Positions 46,181 to 55,765 of a stretch of 64,000 bases of DNA are shown here, in pieces. Under the pieces are notes generated by a model, which saw nothing but the letters and a program-made list of their open reading frames with translations, was not told the DNA's origin and searched no databases. The stretch covers positions 23,228,001 through 23,292,000 of the forward strand of contig NC_059504.1 of NCBI RefSeq assembly GCF_914767665.1. The letters are read 5' to 3'. A program made the translations under genes and the position numbers. Within the stretch, counting starts at the first letter, position 1; each line of letters starts with the position of its first letter. Source of the stretch: Harmonia axyridis. Its lineage: Eukaryota; Arthropoda; Insecta; Coleoptera; Coccinellidae.

Positions 46181-48012
46181 ATCCAAAAATCCATTATGAT
46201 CACATGAGGAACGAAATTCGAAAATTGAAATATTTGACAAAAATAGAAATATAGTCCTATACATATACAAAGCCAAATACTCAATATTTCAAGATCTCTT
46301 CATAAAAAAACTGCTAAACACTCGTAATTCGTATGATGATATACTAATTTAATGATTTTGCGAATTTAAAGTCTCGCTTGAAGGTATTGTAATGCTTTTA
46401 TAAACTGTAAACAGATGATTAAGAAAGGAAATTTATTGTATTATTTTCAAACTTATGAATGTAATGAAAAATATTTATCAATGTTCGCCAAATGTATATT
46501 TTCTATGTAGGTATTGTATTATATTATATTTCATAGTATGTAACCATTGTATTGTTTTGATTGCTAGGTGATCTAGATAATTCCAGTGCATCATCAACTT
46601 CATCCATATAATACGGCAATATGCTGCCTGGCATTTCCAAAATTTATCAAATGCCGATAATTTATGGTATTACTATCTCTAATATTTATTACTGAGATGA
46701 ATAAAATCCTATATTTTTCTATTGAATTTTTCTGTATAAAATAAAAAAATTGAATTGAACTATTCATATTGATGAAACAGAGATAATAGTGAGATATTTA
46801 ATTTTTCTGTATAAAATAAAAGAATTTGAATTGAACAATTCATAATGATGAAACAGAGATACAAGAGGAGAAGAAATAAATAAAGGGAAAAAAATGCTAC
46901 GAAGAATTAATAAAAAAAAAATTCATTATTTATTAACTTGTCTTTCTATTCAGAAATATATCTCTTCAATGCCTGGAAGTGAACACTGGCAAAAATGAAA
47001 ATTGTTGATCAAATATCTTTGTTATAAATAATTTTTTTTCATTCGCCTCAAATCATAAAATTTCTTATGGGTATATCATTAATCAAGTGCTACGTACGTC
47101 TACTCTTTTTTTTTTTTCGTATTTTGAATTTGATTTATTCATTCCTCTTTTTATTTCTCTTTCTTTTCAGAAAAGCTGGTGAGATTTAGGTGATTTTGTG
47201 ATTAAATGTATTTTAAAACTTGCCTGTATGTAGTCCTTTGAAAATGAATAAAATCCAATATTTCTCATTGTTTCTATGCTTCAGGCAAACAATAGTGAAT
47301 TATCGTCCATTTTAAATGTGTGCGAAGCCGCGGGTAATATTATTCTCGATTAGACACTTCCTCCATCCTTCTGAGAAAAAGAAAAATCATCCACTTTTTT
47401 CCAGGACGAGTAATGTCCCTAAGAAAACGTGGGAAAATTTACGCCATTGAATTCGATGGCAATAATTTGTTGTCGTGACTTCAGCCTGGAGAAGTTTTTA
47501 GAGATGAAATAATTCGTTGCTTTATTGAGGCTGTATCGCATCTACTCGTTTTTGTCGATAAATCTCGCGGAGATTAGGGAATTGTGTGATATCCCTGTGC
47601 CATTTAAAATCGCATTACGTTCTTCCGCGTTATGAAAATAATGAAAAGATTGAAGTGAAACGCTAAAGTCGTCTCAGTATATCTGTGTTGTAAAAAGGCG
47701 AACAATAACTCAATTGTTGGAGAGCTTTGTGAACATAATTATTACATTATAATTATGGAATGTGTAATGGATTCACCGATGGTTGCATTGTATCTGGGAA
47801 GTCCAAGAATTGTATTTTCTTGTTCGACTTATGTCAAATGATACAACCTAAATGATATGCATCATTGCATGAAATTATTCGAGCTGATAATTTTAAACCC
47901 TGCTTTAAATCCAAAAATCAAATAACAATCGAGAAAAGCATTGATGTGAAGTCGGGTAATCTTGAGTGCTTGTTTGTCGATATATTGGGTGAGTCGTTGA
48001 GTTGTAGATATA
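46181..48012. other. Non-coding stretch with one short tandem duplication
   Basis: A 76-bp unit around ATTTTTCTGTATAAAATAAA and GATGAAACAGAGATA is duplicated at about 46724 and 46800. The part 47330-47650 looks single-copy. No gene recognised. Confidence 0.4.
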
Positions 48013-48683
48013 CAGGGTGGCCATTTGAAAACGAAACAGACGAGATTACAGACGAAATAAAGTTTTTCGATAGAAATGCTCGGACAGGTCGATTTCTATT
48101 TCGAGGGGACAACTTAAGATGTAGGTTACGGACGCATAGCGCTTCAACCCTTGCTGCTACAACCCCCACCCCCAATTTTTGAATAGGGAAGATGGGGTGA
48201 ATGATACCTCAATTTAAAGGTATTTTTATACTGATTTCAGCACAGTAATTGTTTTTTCATTTTATGCATTAGTTCTCGAAATATTCATGCGTTAGTTAGT
48301 TAGGAAGGAAGCCACAGTCATGGTTGTTTTGAAGCTCAAAATGTCGATTTTTCACAAAACACTACAAGTGCCATGAAAACACCACTTCATTTTCAAATAC
48401 TTAGTTAAGAATATTTCGAGAACTAATGCATCAAATGAAAAAACAATTACTGTGCTGAAATCAGTATAAAAATACCTTTAATTTGAGGTATCACTCACCC
48501 CATCTTCTCTATTCAAAATTTGGGGGTGAGGGTTGTAGTAGCAAGGGTTGAAGCGCTATGCGTCCGTAACCTACATCTTAAGTTGTCCCCCTCGAAACAG
48601 AAATCGACCTGTCCGAGCATTTCTATCGAAAAACTTTATTTCGTCTGTAATCTCGTCTATTTCGTTTTCAAATGGCCACCCTG
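48013..48683. mobile_element. CAGGGTGG foldback element, 671 bp
   Basis: Ends CAGGGTGGCCATTTGAAAAC and its complement, each next to TA (48011-48012 and 48684-48685). The arms are about 280 bp and closely matched through GTAGGTTACGGACGCATAGC and ACAGTAATTGTTTTTTCATT. Only a short centre (about 48290-48400) is unpaired. The transcript would fold into a very long hairpin. Open frames in it (105 and 85 residues) are by-products of the palindrome. Confidence 0.8.
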
Positions 48684-48974
48684 TATTTAAATAGTAGATT
48701 TTGAGGTCAAAAAGAACACTTTTTCCATTTACCATTTTTTCCGATTCGGCCTAGATCAAAAGATATAGCCATTTTAAATTTTCATAATGAGCTATGCCAC
48801 CCCTAGAAACCTGCACACTAAAGTTGATCCAACCATATAAGACCATTTCAACCTTGGAAATGAGCTACTATTTAAAAAAAACCTTCAATTCAATTTCAAC
48901 ATGTGGAAAGGATAACGAGGGTAATTGTTCATAAAACAAAGTATAAAAGGATAAGGACAGTCCCTCACAGACAA

Positions 48975-49017
48975 ACCGTAAACACGTGTTTCGGGCTTCG
49001 GCCCTCATCAGTACAGT
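48975..49017 (-). ncRNA. Hammerhead ribozyme, type I, copy 1
   Basis: On the minus strand: stem I ACUGUA/UACGGU (one G-U pair), catalytic box CUGAUGA intact, stem II GGGC-CGAA-GCCC, then GAAAC and a 4-nt loop ACGU closed by a single C-G pair. The cleavage triplet is GUU where sister copies have GUC. Around it AAACACGUGUUU is self-complementary, so two units could pair as a dimeric hammerhead with a stable stem III. All invariant core bases are present, so activity is possible but GUU is a weaker substrate. Confidence 0.7.
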
Positions 49018-49403
49018 GAAAAAGTGTTGGGATGAGCAACACTTGAAAGAAACAACAAACAAACAGAGTCAACAACAAAATCCAGAAGTCCATTTGTGGT
49101 TTCAGCAGGAAAAGTTTTTTGGGCAACAACCAAACCAACATCACCACGTGGGAAGCTATAGCTACCTGCGTGAGAATAATAACATGTGGAAAGTATAACG
49201 AGGTTAATTCTTCATAAAAAAAGTATAAAAGGATAAGGACAGTCCCTCACAGAGAAATGCTAACCATAGACACGTGTGATGTTGGTTGTTGCCCAAAAAA
49301 CTTTGCGTCTTCCTGCTGAAACCACAAATGGACTGCTGGCTTTTGTTGTTGACTCTGTTTGTTTGTTGTGTCTTTCAAGTGTTGCTCATCCTAACACTTT
49401 TTC

Positions 49404-49447
49404 ACCGTACTAATGAGGGCCGAAAACCCGAAACATTTGTCTACGGT
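49404..49447 (+). ncRNA. Hammerhead ribozyme, type I, copy 2 (one core mutation)
   Basis: Stem I ACCGUA/UACGGU is a perfect 6-bp match, stem II is GGG/CCC with loop CCGAAAA, then GAAAC AUUU GUC with the canonical GUC cleavage site. The box reads CUAAUGA, that is one G to A change at an essential position, so it is probably inactive. The differences from copy 1 are complementary: each copy holds the consensus where the other is changed. Confidence 0.65.
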
Positions 49448-49545
49448 TAGCATTTCTCTGTGAGGGACTGTCCTTATCCTTTTATACATCATTTTCAATA
49501 TTCCATTTGGTGAACGTAGTATATGCGCAAAGTATAATGTTAGTT

Positions 49546-49588
49546 TATTACCTCCAAAAGGGCCAGACCATTAACAGCGATTATTATA
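49546..49588 (+). pseudogene. Mariner fragment, part 1
   Basis: CTCCAAAAGGGCCAGACCAT and what follows match the mariner pseudogene at 20288-20327. The match stops at TTATTATA where a CAGGGTG foldback begins. Parts 2 and 3 follow at 50540 and 54175. Confidence 0.75.
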
Positions 49589-50539
49589 CAGGGTGTCCCG
49601 TAAAGACCACGTCAAACCGAGGGAGAATGTAGATTAAAGGATAACCCACCTGCTATGACAAAATTCCCATTATAAAAGTCTTACCGTTTTCGAGATATTT
49701 TTTTTTGTTGAAAATAACGAATTTTTGCCCCTTTCAATAGTTTTGCCCTTACGGTTGGTCCAATTTTACATTTTTCTGGTTAATTTTTTCAGTAAAATAT
49801 TGCTGAACAATGATTTTAACGTTTACATTAAAAACATCCTCCGAAAATTTTGAAGAAGGGCTATGAGAAATATTTTTATTGGAAGACTCGTCGCTCCAAA
49901 TGATCTTATTAATAAAATCTGGATCTGCATGATGTTTTCCAAAATTTGGCGACAAAATTGAATTTCGTTGAGGTGAATAATTATGCGAGTTATATTTTCG
50001 CACGTAAACAATTGGCATTGTTCACTAAGTAATGCAACATCGAAGATTTCTTAACAGAATTGACAAACTTAATTTTGTCAGAAACGTACCAATTTGGATA
50101 AAAACAGCCATATCTTTTTTCTTTGAACAACAAATGACTTGTGTGATACCTCTTTGAAATCACTATAAAATATTGGTGTAATGTGCAGCAGTAGCTCGGT
50201 ACATGGGCTAAACTTCATGAACAGAATAATCCACTACCAAAATTTCCAATAAAAATATTTCTCATAGCGCCCCTTTAAAATTTTCGGAGGATGTTTTCAA
50301 TGTAAACGTTGAAATCTTTCTTCAGCAATATTTTACTGAAAAAATTAACCAGAAAGATGTAAAATTGTACCAACCGTAAGGGCAAAACTATTGAAAGGGG
50401 CAAAAATTCATTATTTTCAACAAAAAAAAATATCTCGAAAACGGTAAGACTTTTATGATGGGAATTTTGTCATAGCAGGTGGGTTATCCTTTGATCTACA
50501 TTCTCCCTCGGTTTGACGTGGTCTTTACGGGACACCCTG
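49589..50539. mobile_element. CAGGGTGTCCC foldback with a Tc1/mariner-like transposase relic
   Basis: Ends CAGGGTGTCCCGTAAAGACC and complement; TA flanks both (49587-49588 and 50540-50541), and removing the 951 bp plus one TA restores the mariner reading frame sequence. Arms of about 300 bp are well matched (shared GATAACCCACCTGCTATGAC, TTTTGCCCTTACGGTTGG). The unpaired centre at 49860-50015 on the minus strand reads HLNEIQFCRQILEN and, one frame over, DPDFINKIIWSDES, which resembles the start of the DDE core of Tc1/IS630-type transposases with the first catalytic Asp. Confidence 0.75.
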
Positions 50540-50636
50540 TATAGCGTTATTAGATCGTTTAATGGATGAAATCGTTTAAAAACTGCCCCATTCGCAAAAA
50601 AAAAGGTGCTGTGTGACAAAACAATGAAAACAATTC
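50540..50636 (+). pseudogene. Mariner fragment, part 2
   Basis: Continues from part 1 with TAGCGTTATTAGATCGTTTA and AAGGTGCTGTGTGACAAAAC, as in 20329-20410 of the other mariner but with a diverged piece between. It ends at the Penelope palindrome. Confidence 0.7.
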
Positions 50637-50695
50637 AGGAAATAGGGATCTTGGCTTCAGGACTGCTAATAGGGTGAATTATACACTCAGTTTCA

Positions 50696-50739
50696 ACTGT
50701 CAACGTTTCGATCCTATTTGGGATCTTCTTCAGGACTGT
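50696..50739 (-). ncRNA. Hammerhead-like motif at the left Penelope end
   Basis: Mirror image of the motif at 54038-54081: stem I ACAGUC/GACAGU (5 of 6 pairs), box CUGAAGA (allowed by CUGANGA) with one extra A before stem II GAUCC/GGAUC, then GAAACGUU. No loop closes stem III, so only a dimer through AACGUU could fold. Probably weak or dead. Confidence 0.5.
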
Positions 50740-51242
50740 AAAAGTATTTATTAAGAATTATTGGACAAATGAACAATCTGGTTACAACAATACGAAAAAA
50801 AAATACACAAAATCATTTAAAAAACGGTCTTATAGGCTTATACTATACTTCTATATACAATCATCAATAATAGTGAAAGACAAGAAATGACTAGGATTCA
50901 GGTGGAATTAGGTTATTTTCTTTTCGATTTTTTATTATATAATTATTATGAAATGAATCATACTTTTTCCTCCACGGTACGAATAAATATAAACACTCAC
51001 CAATTTAGTCATATGTATTACGATGCGGGTGGAGTTGTTGAATTCCATTAGACCTATGTTGAGGTTTTCTATTTCGTCAATAATCTTATTTTTAATAGTT
51101 GGTTTTTGCCACGAAACTTATGCGGTTGTTCTCTTTGCTTGGCTGATATGATACTGGTGTTTTGTATTCGAGTATAAATATGTTATCATTGGATTTTCAA
51201 ACATGTTCTGATGATATTCTTACTGACACGAATTCATTATAT

Positions 51243-52370
51243 TTATTTGATTTCTCTTAATAAATTGTTGTAAATTATACTTAATTTTTGAGTATCTGTT
51301 CTAATATTCATTGTGTCATGTATGGAAATGTGTATCATTTCACTGATACATCTTTTATGATAATTGCATTCTTTATCCAAAATTTTCACTTCATCAAAGT
51401 CCAAATTATGATTTTCTTGGAAGTGGTGCACAGCTAGAGCGGTTTTCTCATTTTTGTCTATATTCTTTCCCTGGCAATCGTACTTATGTTGACGTATACG
51501 ATTTTTTAGGTACTGTTTAGTCATGCCCACATACGATAGGTTGCAATCTTTACAAGGAATTTGGTAAACCAAATTAGATGTCATTAATTTCGGAACAGAG
51601 TCTTTTAATTTTGTGTATATGTTCTCTAGTTTTGTGAGTGGATAGAAAGCAAGCTTGATGTTAGATGCTTGATTTTTTATCAAATTACCAACTTTTTCCG
51701 ATAAACCTTCAATGTATGGAAATTTATAATAGATGATTCCATCTTTTTCCCTCCTTTCTGTATTAATTCTTGTGGTCTCAACAAATTTGTGTTTATAGGA
51801 ATGCATAATTTTATTTATTAGCTTTCTGGGGTAATTGTTCTTTCTTAGAATATTTTTTATTTTCATTTCATTCACTGGCCAAAATTCTTTACTGCTGAGA
51901 CTGTAACATCTAAAACATAGGTTCTTTATGGTATTGTTTTTGTGGATTTGTGGGTGGTGTGAAAAGTAATTGAGAACTCGGTTGGACGCAGTTACTTTGG
52001 TATGCCAATTGGTCAAGATTGTTCCATCGTTTTTTCTGATAAGCTGGACATCTAAAAATGCTATTGAATTATCTACTTCCTTTTCTAAAGTGAATTGAAT
52101 GCGTGGATGGAAAGCATTGAATGTCTCGAGAAATTCATCAATTTTGTCATTTGGAACAGCTATGAACGTGTCATCTACGTATAACTTCAACACTGGTATC
52201 ACAAATGAAAGTTTTTTAACGCATTTAGAAATAAGGTAATTCATCACTATGTTTGCTAAAGTAGGACTCGCTGGGTTACCCATCGCAGAGCCCTCAATTT
52301 GTAAATATATTTGTCCATTAAACACAAAGTAACTCGATTCGAAAATAAAATCTATAATCCTACATAACAT
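51243..52370 (-). CDS. Penelope-like reverse transcriptase/GIY-YIG protein, C-terminal 375 residues (left arm)
   Basis: Longest open frame in the window. Penelope-like elements copy their RNA with a telomerase-related reverse transcriptase and cut target DNA with a GIY-YIG endonuclease. Visible: RT motif GSAMGNPASPTLAN (residues 27-40), active site YVDD (64-67), the Penelope signature NSIAFLDVQL (101-110), a basic linker, and the GIY-YIG domain with LVYQIPC (267-273), YVGMT (280-284) and RIRQHK (291-296). Full proteins are about 800 residues, so the N-terminus and RT motif A with its Asp are missing; the ATG given is only the first Met of the surviving frame. The intact frame indicates a young insertion. 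It cannot work alone. Confidence 0.85.
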   Translation of the reverse strand: MLCRIIDFIFESSYFVFNGQIYLQIEGSAMGNPASPTLANIVMNYLISKCVKKLSFVIPVLKLYVDDTFIAVPNDKIDEFLETFNAFHPRIQFTLEKEVDNSIAFLDVQLIRKNDGTILTNWHTKVTASNRVLNYFSHHPQIHKNNTIKNLCFRCYSLSSKEFWPVNEMKIKNILRKNNYPRKLINKIMHSYKHKFVETTRINTERREKDGIIYYKFPYIEGLSEKVGNLIKNQASNIKLAFYPLTKLENIYTKLKDSVPKLMTSNLVYQIPCKDCNLSYVGMTKQYLKNRIRQHKYDCQGKNIDKNEKTALAVHHFQENHNLDFDEVKILDKECNYHKRCISEMIHISIHDTMNIRTDTQKLSIIYNNLLREIK

Positions 52371-52400
52371 GGTTTTATCTAATTCTGTGTAGGTATATAG

Positions 52401-53533
52401 GTCGTTTCATTGTTCACCAATATACCGAAGCATTTAGTTTTGCAAATCATAAAAGAGAACTGGCCACATATATCAGCCTACACAGAATTAGATAAAACCA
52501 TGTTATGTAGGATTATAGATTTTATTTTCGAATCGAGTTACTTTGTGTTTAATGGACAAATATATTTACAAATTGAGGGCTCTGCGATGGGTAACCCAGC
52601 GAGTCCTACTTTAGCAAACATAGTGATGAATTACCTTATTTCTAAATGCGTTAAAAAACTTTCATTTGTGATACCAGTGTTGAAGTTATACGTAGATGAC
52701 ACGTTCATAGCTGTTCCAAATGACAAAATTGATGAATTTCTCGAGACATTCAATGCTTTCCATCCACGCATTCAATTCACTTTAGAAACTCACTTTGAGT
52801 TCTCAATTACTTTTCACACCACCCACAAATCCACAAAAACAATACCATAAAGAACCTATGTTTTAGATGTTACAGTCTCAGCAGTAAAGAATTTTGGCCA
52901 GTGAATGAAATGAAAATAAAAAATATTCTAAGAAAGAACAATTACCCCAGAAAGCTAATAAATAAAATTATGCATTCCTATAAACACAAATTTGTTGAGA
53001 CCACAAGAATTAATACAGAAAGGAGGGAAAAAGATGGAATCATCTATTATAAATTTCCATACATTGAAGGTTTATCGGAAAAAGTTGGTAATTTGATAAA
53101 AAATCAAGCATCTAACATCAAGCTTGCTTTCTATCCACTCACAAAACTAGAGAACATATACACAAAATTAAAAGACTCTGTTCCGAAATTAATGACATCT
53201 AATTTGGTTTACCAAATTCCTTGTAAAGATTGCAACCTATCGTATGTGGGCATGACTAAACAGTACCTAAAAAATCGTATACGTCAACATAAGTACGATT
53301 GCCAGGGAAAGAATATAGACAAAAATGAGAAAACCGCTCTAGCTGTGCACCACTTCCAAGAAAATCATAATTTGGACTTTGATGAAGTGAAAATTTTGGA
53401 TAAAGAATGCAATTATCATAAAAGATGTATCAGTGAAATGATACACATTTCCATACATGACACAATGAATATTAGAACAGATACTCAAAAATTAAGTATA
53501 ATTTACAACAATTTATTAAGAGATATCAAATAA
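52401..53533 (+). pseudogene. Penelope-like protein, right arm, with a deletion
   Basis: Nearly identical to the left-arm protein but extending further upstream: VSLFTNIPKHLVLQIIKENW begins directly after RT motif A, so truncation removed its catalytic Asp. YVDD is present. A deletion of about 93 bp near 52788 shifts the frame and ends the first part at 52850; the second part (52901-53533, 210 residues) carries the complete GIY-YIG domain through LLRDIK. It differs from the left arm by a single residue at the end (D for E), which points to very recent duplication or gene conversion between arms. Confidence 0.85.
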
Positions 53534-54037
53534 ATATAATGAATTCGTGTCAGTAAGAATATCATCAGAACATGTTTGAAAATCCAATGATAACATATTT
53601 ATACTCGAATACAAAACACCAGTATCATATCAGCCAAGCAAAGAGAACAACCGCATAAGTTTCGTGGCAAAAACCAACTATTAAAAATAAGATTATTGAC
53701 GAAATAGAAAACCTCAACATAGGTCTAATGGAATTCAACAACTCCACCCGCATCGTAATACATATGACTAAATTGGTGAGTGTTTATATTTATTCGTACC
53801 GTGGAGGAAAAAGTATGATTCATTTCATAATAATTATATAATAAAAAATCGAAAAGAAAATAACCTAATTCCACCTGAATCCTAGTCATTTCTTGTCTTT
53901 CACTATTATTGATGATTGTATATAGAAGTATAGTATAAGCCTATAAGACCGTTTTTTAAATGATTTTGTGTATTTTTTTTTTCGTATTGTTGTAACCAGA
54001 TTGTTCATTTGTCCAATAATTCTTAATAAATACTTTT

Positions 54038-54081
54038 ACAGTCCTGAAGAAGATCCCAAATAGGATCGAAACGTTGACAGT
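54038..54081 (+). ncRNA. Hammerhead-like motif at the right Penelope end
   Basis: Stem I ACAGUC/GACAGU, box CUGAAGA plus one extra A, stem II GAUCC-CAAAUA-GGAUC, then GAAACGUU. About 70 bp further out, AGTCCTGAAGCCAAGATCCC (54113-54132) looks like the start of a second motif, cut off at the element border. A partial second copy fits the tandem pseudo-LTR ends of Penelope-like elements. Confidence 0.5.
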
Positions 54082-54174
54082 TGAAACTGAGTGTATTATT
54101 CACCCTATTAGCAGTCCTGAAGCCAAGATCCCTATTTCCTGAGTTGAATGCAAGGACGAGATTTGTTGGATATG

Positions 54175-54480
54175 GAAAATGAAAACAATGTCAAAATTGC
54201 ATGAATTGGGCTTCGAATTGCTTCTGCATCGTATTCGCCAGATCCAACTCCCAGCGACTTTTTCCTGTTCTCATACCTCAAAAAAATGGAAAGAATTTAA
54301 CGCCAATGAAGAAGTAATCGCCGAAACTGAGGTCTATATGGTATCAAAAAGTTGAAAGATCACTATAATCGCTGTATCGCCCTCGAAGGCAACTATGTTG
54401 AATAATAAAATCGAATTTAGCTGAAAAAATGTGTTTTAGTATAGTAGTCCGGGGACTTTTCAATTGGCCTGTTACTCCAA
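54175..54480 (+). pseudogene. Mariner fragment, part 3, with 3' terminal repeat
   Basis: Matches 20401-20757: GCATGAATTGGGCTTCGAAT, GACTTTTTCCTGTTCTCA, CGCTGTATCGCCCTCGAAGG, and the end TTTTCAATTGGCCTGTTA. It is the 3' part of the mariner split by a foldback and by the Penelope palindrome. Internal deletions and stops are present. Confidence 0.8.
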
Positions 54481-55655
54481 ATGAAAACATAGGTTTATTA
54501 CCGAGTGTTTCAACAAGCCTAGTCGATATTCAAACTTAATGAATACGGGCACATAAATCTTAAAGGTTTTCCTCAATTAAATTAATCAACATGTAAATAA
54601 GCCGAAATGAATCGCGATATTTCTCGACAAGCAATCGAAAAATCATAATCAAGTTGACGACCTGACACCAATATACCGTAACGCGTAAATTATAATTAGA
54701 GCCCATAAACAAATGGAACAATGGCCCCTCTCATCATAAAACTAATTGACCGAACGGAACGAGTTCGGCAATACAGCTCGTTATTAAAATCCATCGTAAT
54801 GAAATTAATTTGAGAGACATCGAATTTTAAACGGGGGCCATAAATTCTAATCAGAACTACAAAGGATCTTCTGTGGGCCCCGGGGCGCGCGCCAATTAGA
54901 TCTCGATTGGTCGGCCTGTCGGACCACAGAATTTCCCGACGCCATCTTGATTTTTCGAGCGAAATTTTGGTTCGATTCGTGACCGGATCACGCAATAGCG
55001 CTGTTCTAATGTGGGTAATTGAGTGTGCAGCGCGTGGGCGCGTTTTCGCAACTGGGGTGTGAGCCGGAACACTTGTTCTATGATTAACGGAACGGATTGT
55101 AGATGATATCGGTGGCACGGCCGTATGAGTAAGCTCCTTCGTGAAATTGTAACATACTGGCGATTTAATATGTGTTAGGATTGTGGATTTGGACGGAAAT
55201 ACTTCGAATCGAACTGTTTTGGATGGCAAAATTAAGAGAAAAATCACGATCCTGAATAATGAATTCAATCCAGTAACCAAAAAAGAAATAGAAGCCATTT
55301 CAAATAATCTAAATATAAACAAAAGAAAACATAGACGAAAATAATCTCTTCATTTAAAAAAAAAGTGCTACATTTCTCATCGATTCTTTGGTGAAGATTG
55401 TGAATGCATGTCTTGTAGAGATGAAAAATGAAAATAGAAAAGATTCACGAGGGGAAATCCTTCCGCACCAAAAAGTTCCAGACAAGTCCCAATACTACTA
55501 GCATTTCCAAAAATCCTAGAGGATATTGTCTTTAAACACCTACTAGACTTCATGAATATCCACGAAATATTGTATGTTGTAACTAGTTTGGGTTTCGAAA
55601 AGGAATATCAACGGTTGATGCATTTCATTTTTTGGTTTGGTAATATTTGATTAAA
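54481..55655. other. Non-coding, partly GC-rich stretch
   Basis: Between 54790 and 55090 the sequence is clearly richer in CG (GGGGCGCGCGCC, AGCGCGTGGGCGCG) and non-repetitive. A 208-residue minus-strand frame (54696-55322) covers it but shows no domain or codon pattern I trust. It may be single-copy regulatory DNA. Confidence 0.35.
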
Positions 55656-55765
55656 TTTTCTCTAATTATGTGGCAAATCCTTTCATTCTGCCATATCTTA
55701 TAGAAAAAAAATTGTGCGGGAATATCTCAGTTGTACAGATTTCATTGTTATTTTTATTTCTTATA
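55656..55765 (-). repeat. Dispersed repeat J, partial copy 3
   Basis: Follows 30436-30546 (TTTCTCTAATTCTGTGG, GTGCGAGAATA, TTTCATGGTTAT words, diverged) and stops where the R2/R4-like LINE starts. Confidence 0.5.

Larger units (their letters stand above)
48895..49495. mobile_element. Retrozyme-like repeat with hammerhead ribozymes
   Basis: Three copies of one unit lie here: two head to tail on the minus strand (copy at 49268-48981, preceded by a partial copy at about 49280-49269), then an inverted one at 49281-49490. The word AACATGTGGAAA at 48899 and 49181 marks the tandem step. Each full copy has a hammerhead motif followed by TCTGTGAGGGACTGTCCTTA. Distance between cleavage sites on the minus strand is 288 nt. 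There is no protein. Short tandem units with hammerheads are the layout of retrozymes, which are moved in trans and form circular RNA in plants and animals. Confidence 0.6.
50637..54141. mobile_element. Head-to-head Penelope-like element palindrome, 3.5 kb
   Basis: Two copies of one Penelope-like element are joined at their 5' ends near 52394-52400 and point outward (left arm on minus, right arm on plus). The outer ends CAGGAAATAGGGATC and complement flank both sides. The arms are nearly identical, apart from a roughly 93-bp deletion in the right arm around 52788. Both arms are 5'-truncated at different points. The short shared word ATGAAAACAAT on both flanks in mariner sequence could be the target duplication, though an extra 36 bp lies before it on the right. 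Confidence 0.85.

Noticed and set aside
47865..48182. 105- and 85-residue open frames
   Set aside because: They lie mostly in one arm of the 48013-48683 palindrome and have no known motif.
54696..55322. 208-residue open frame on the minus strand
   Set aside because: No domain, odd composition, and it covers a CG-rich stretch where stops are rare by base composition. Not called as a gene.
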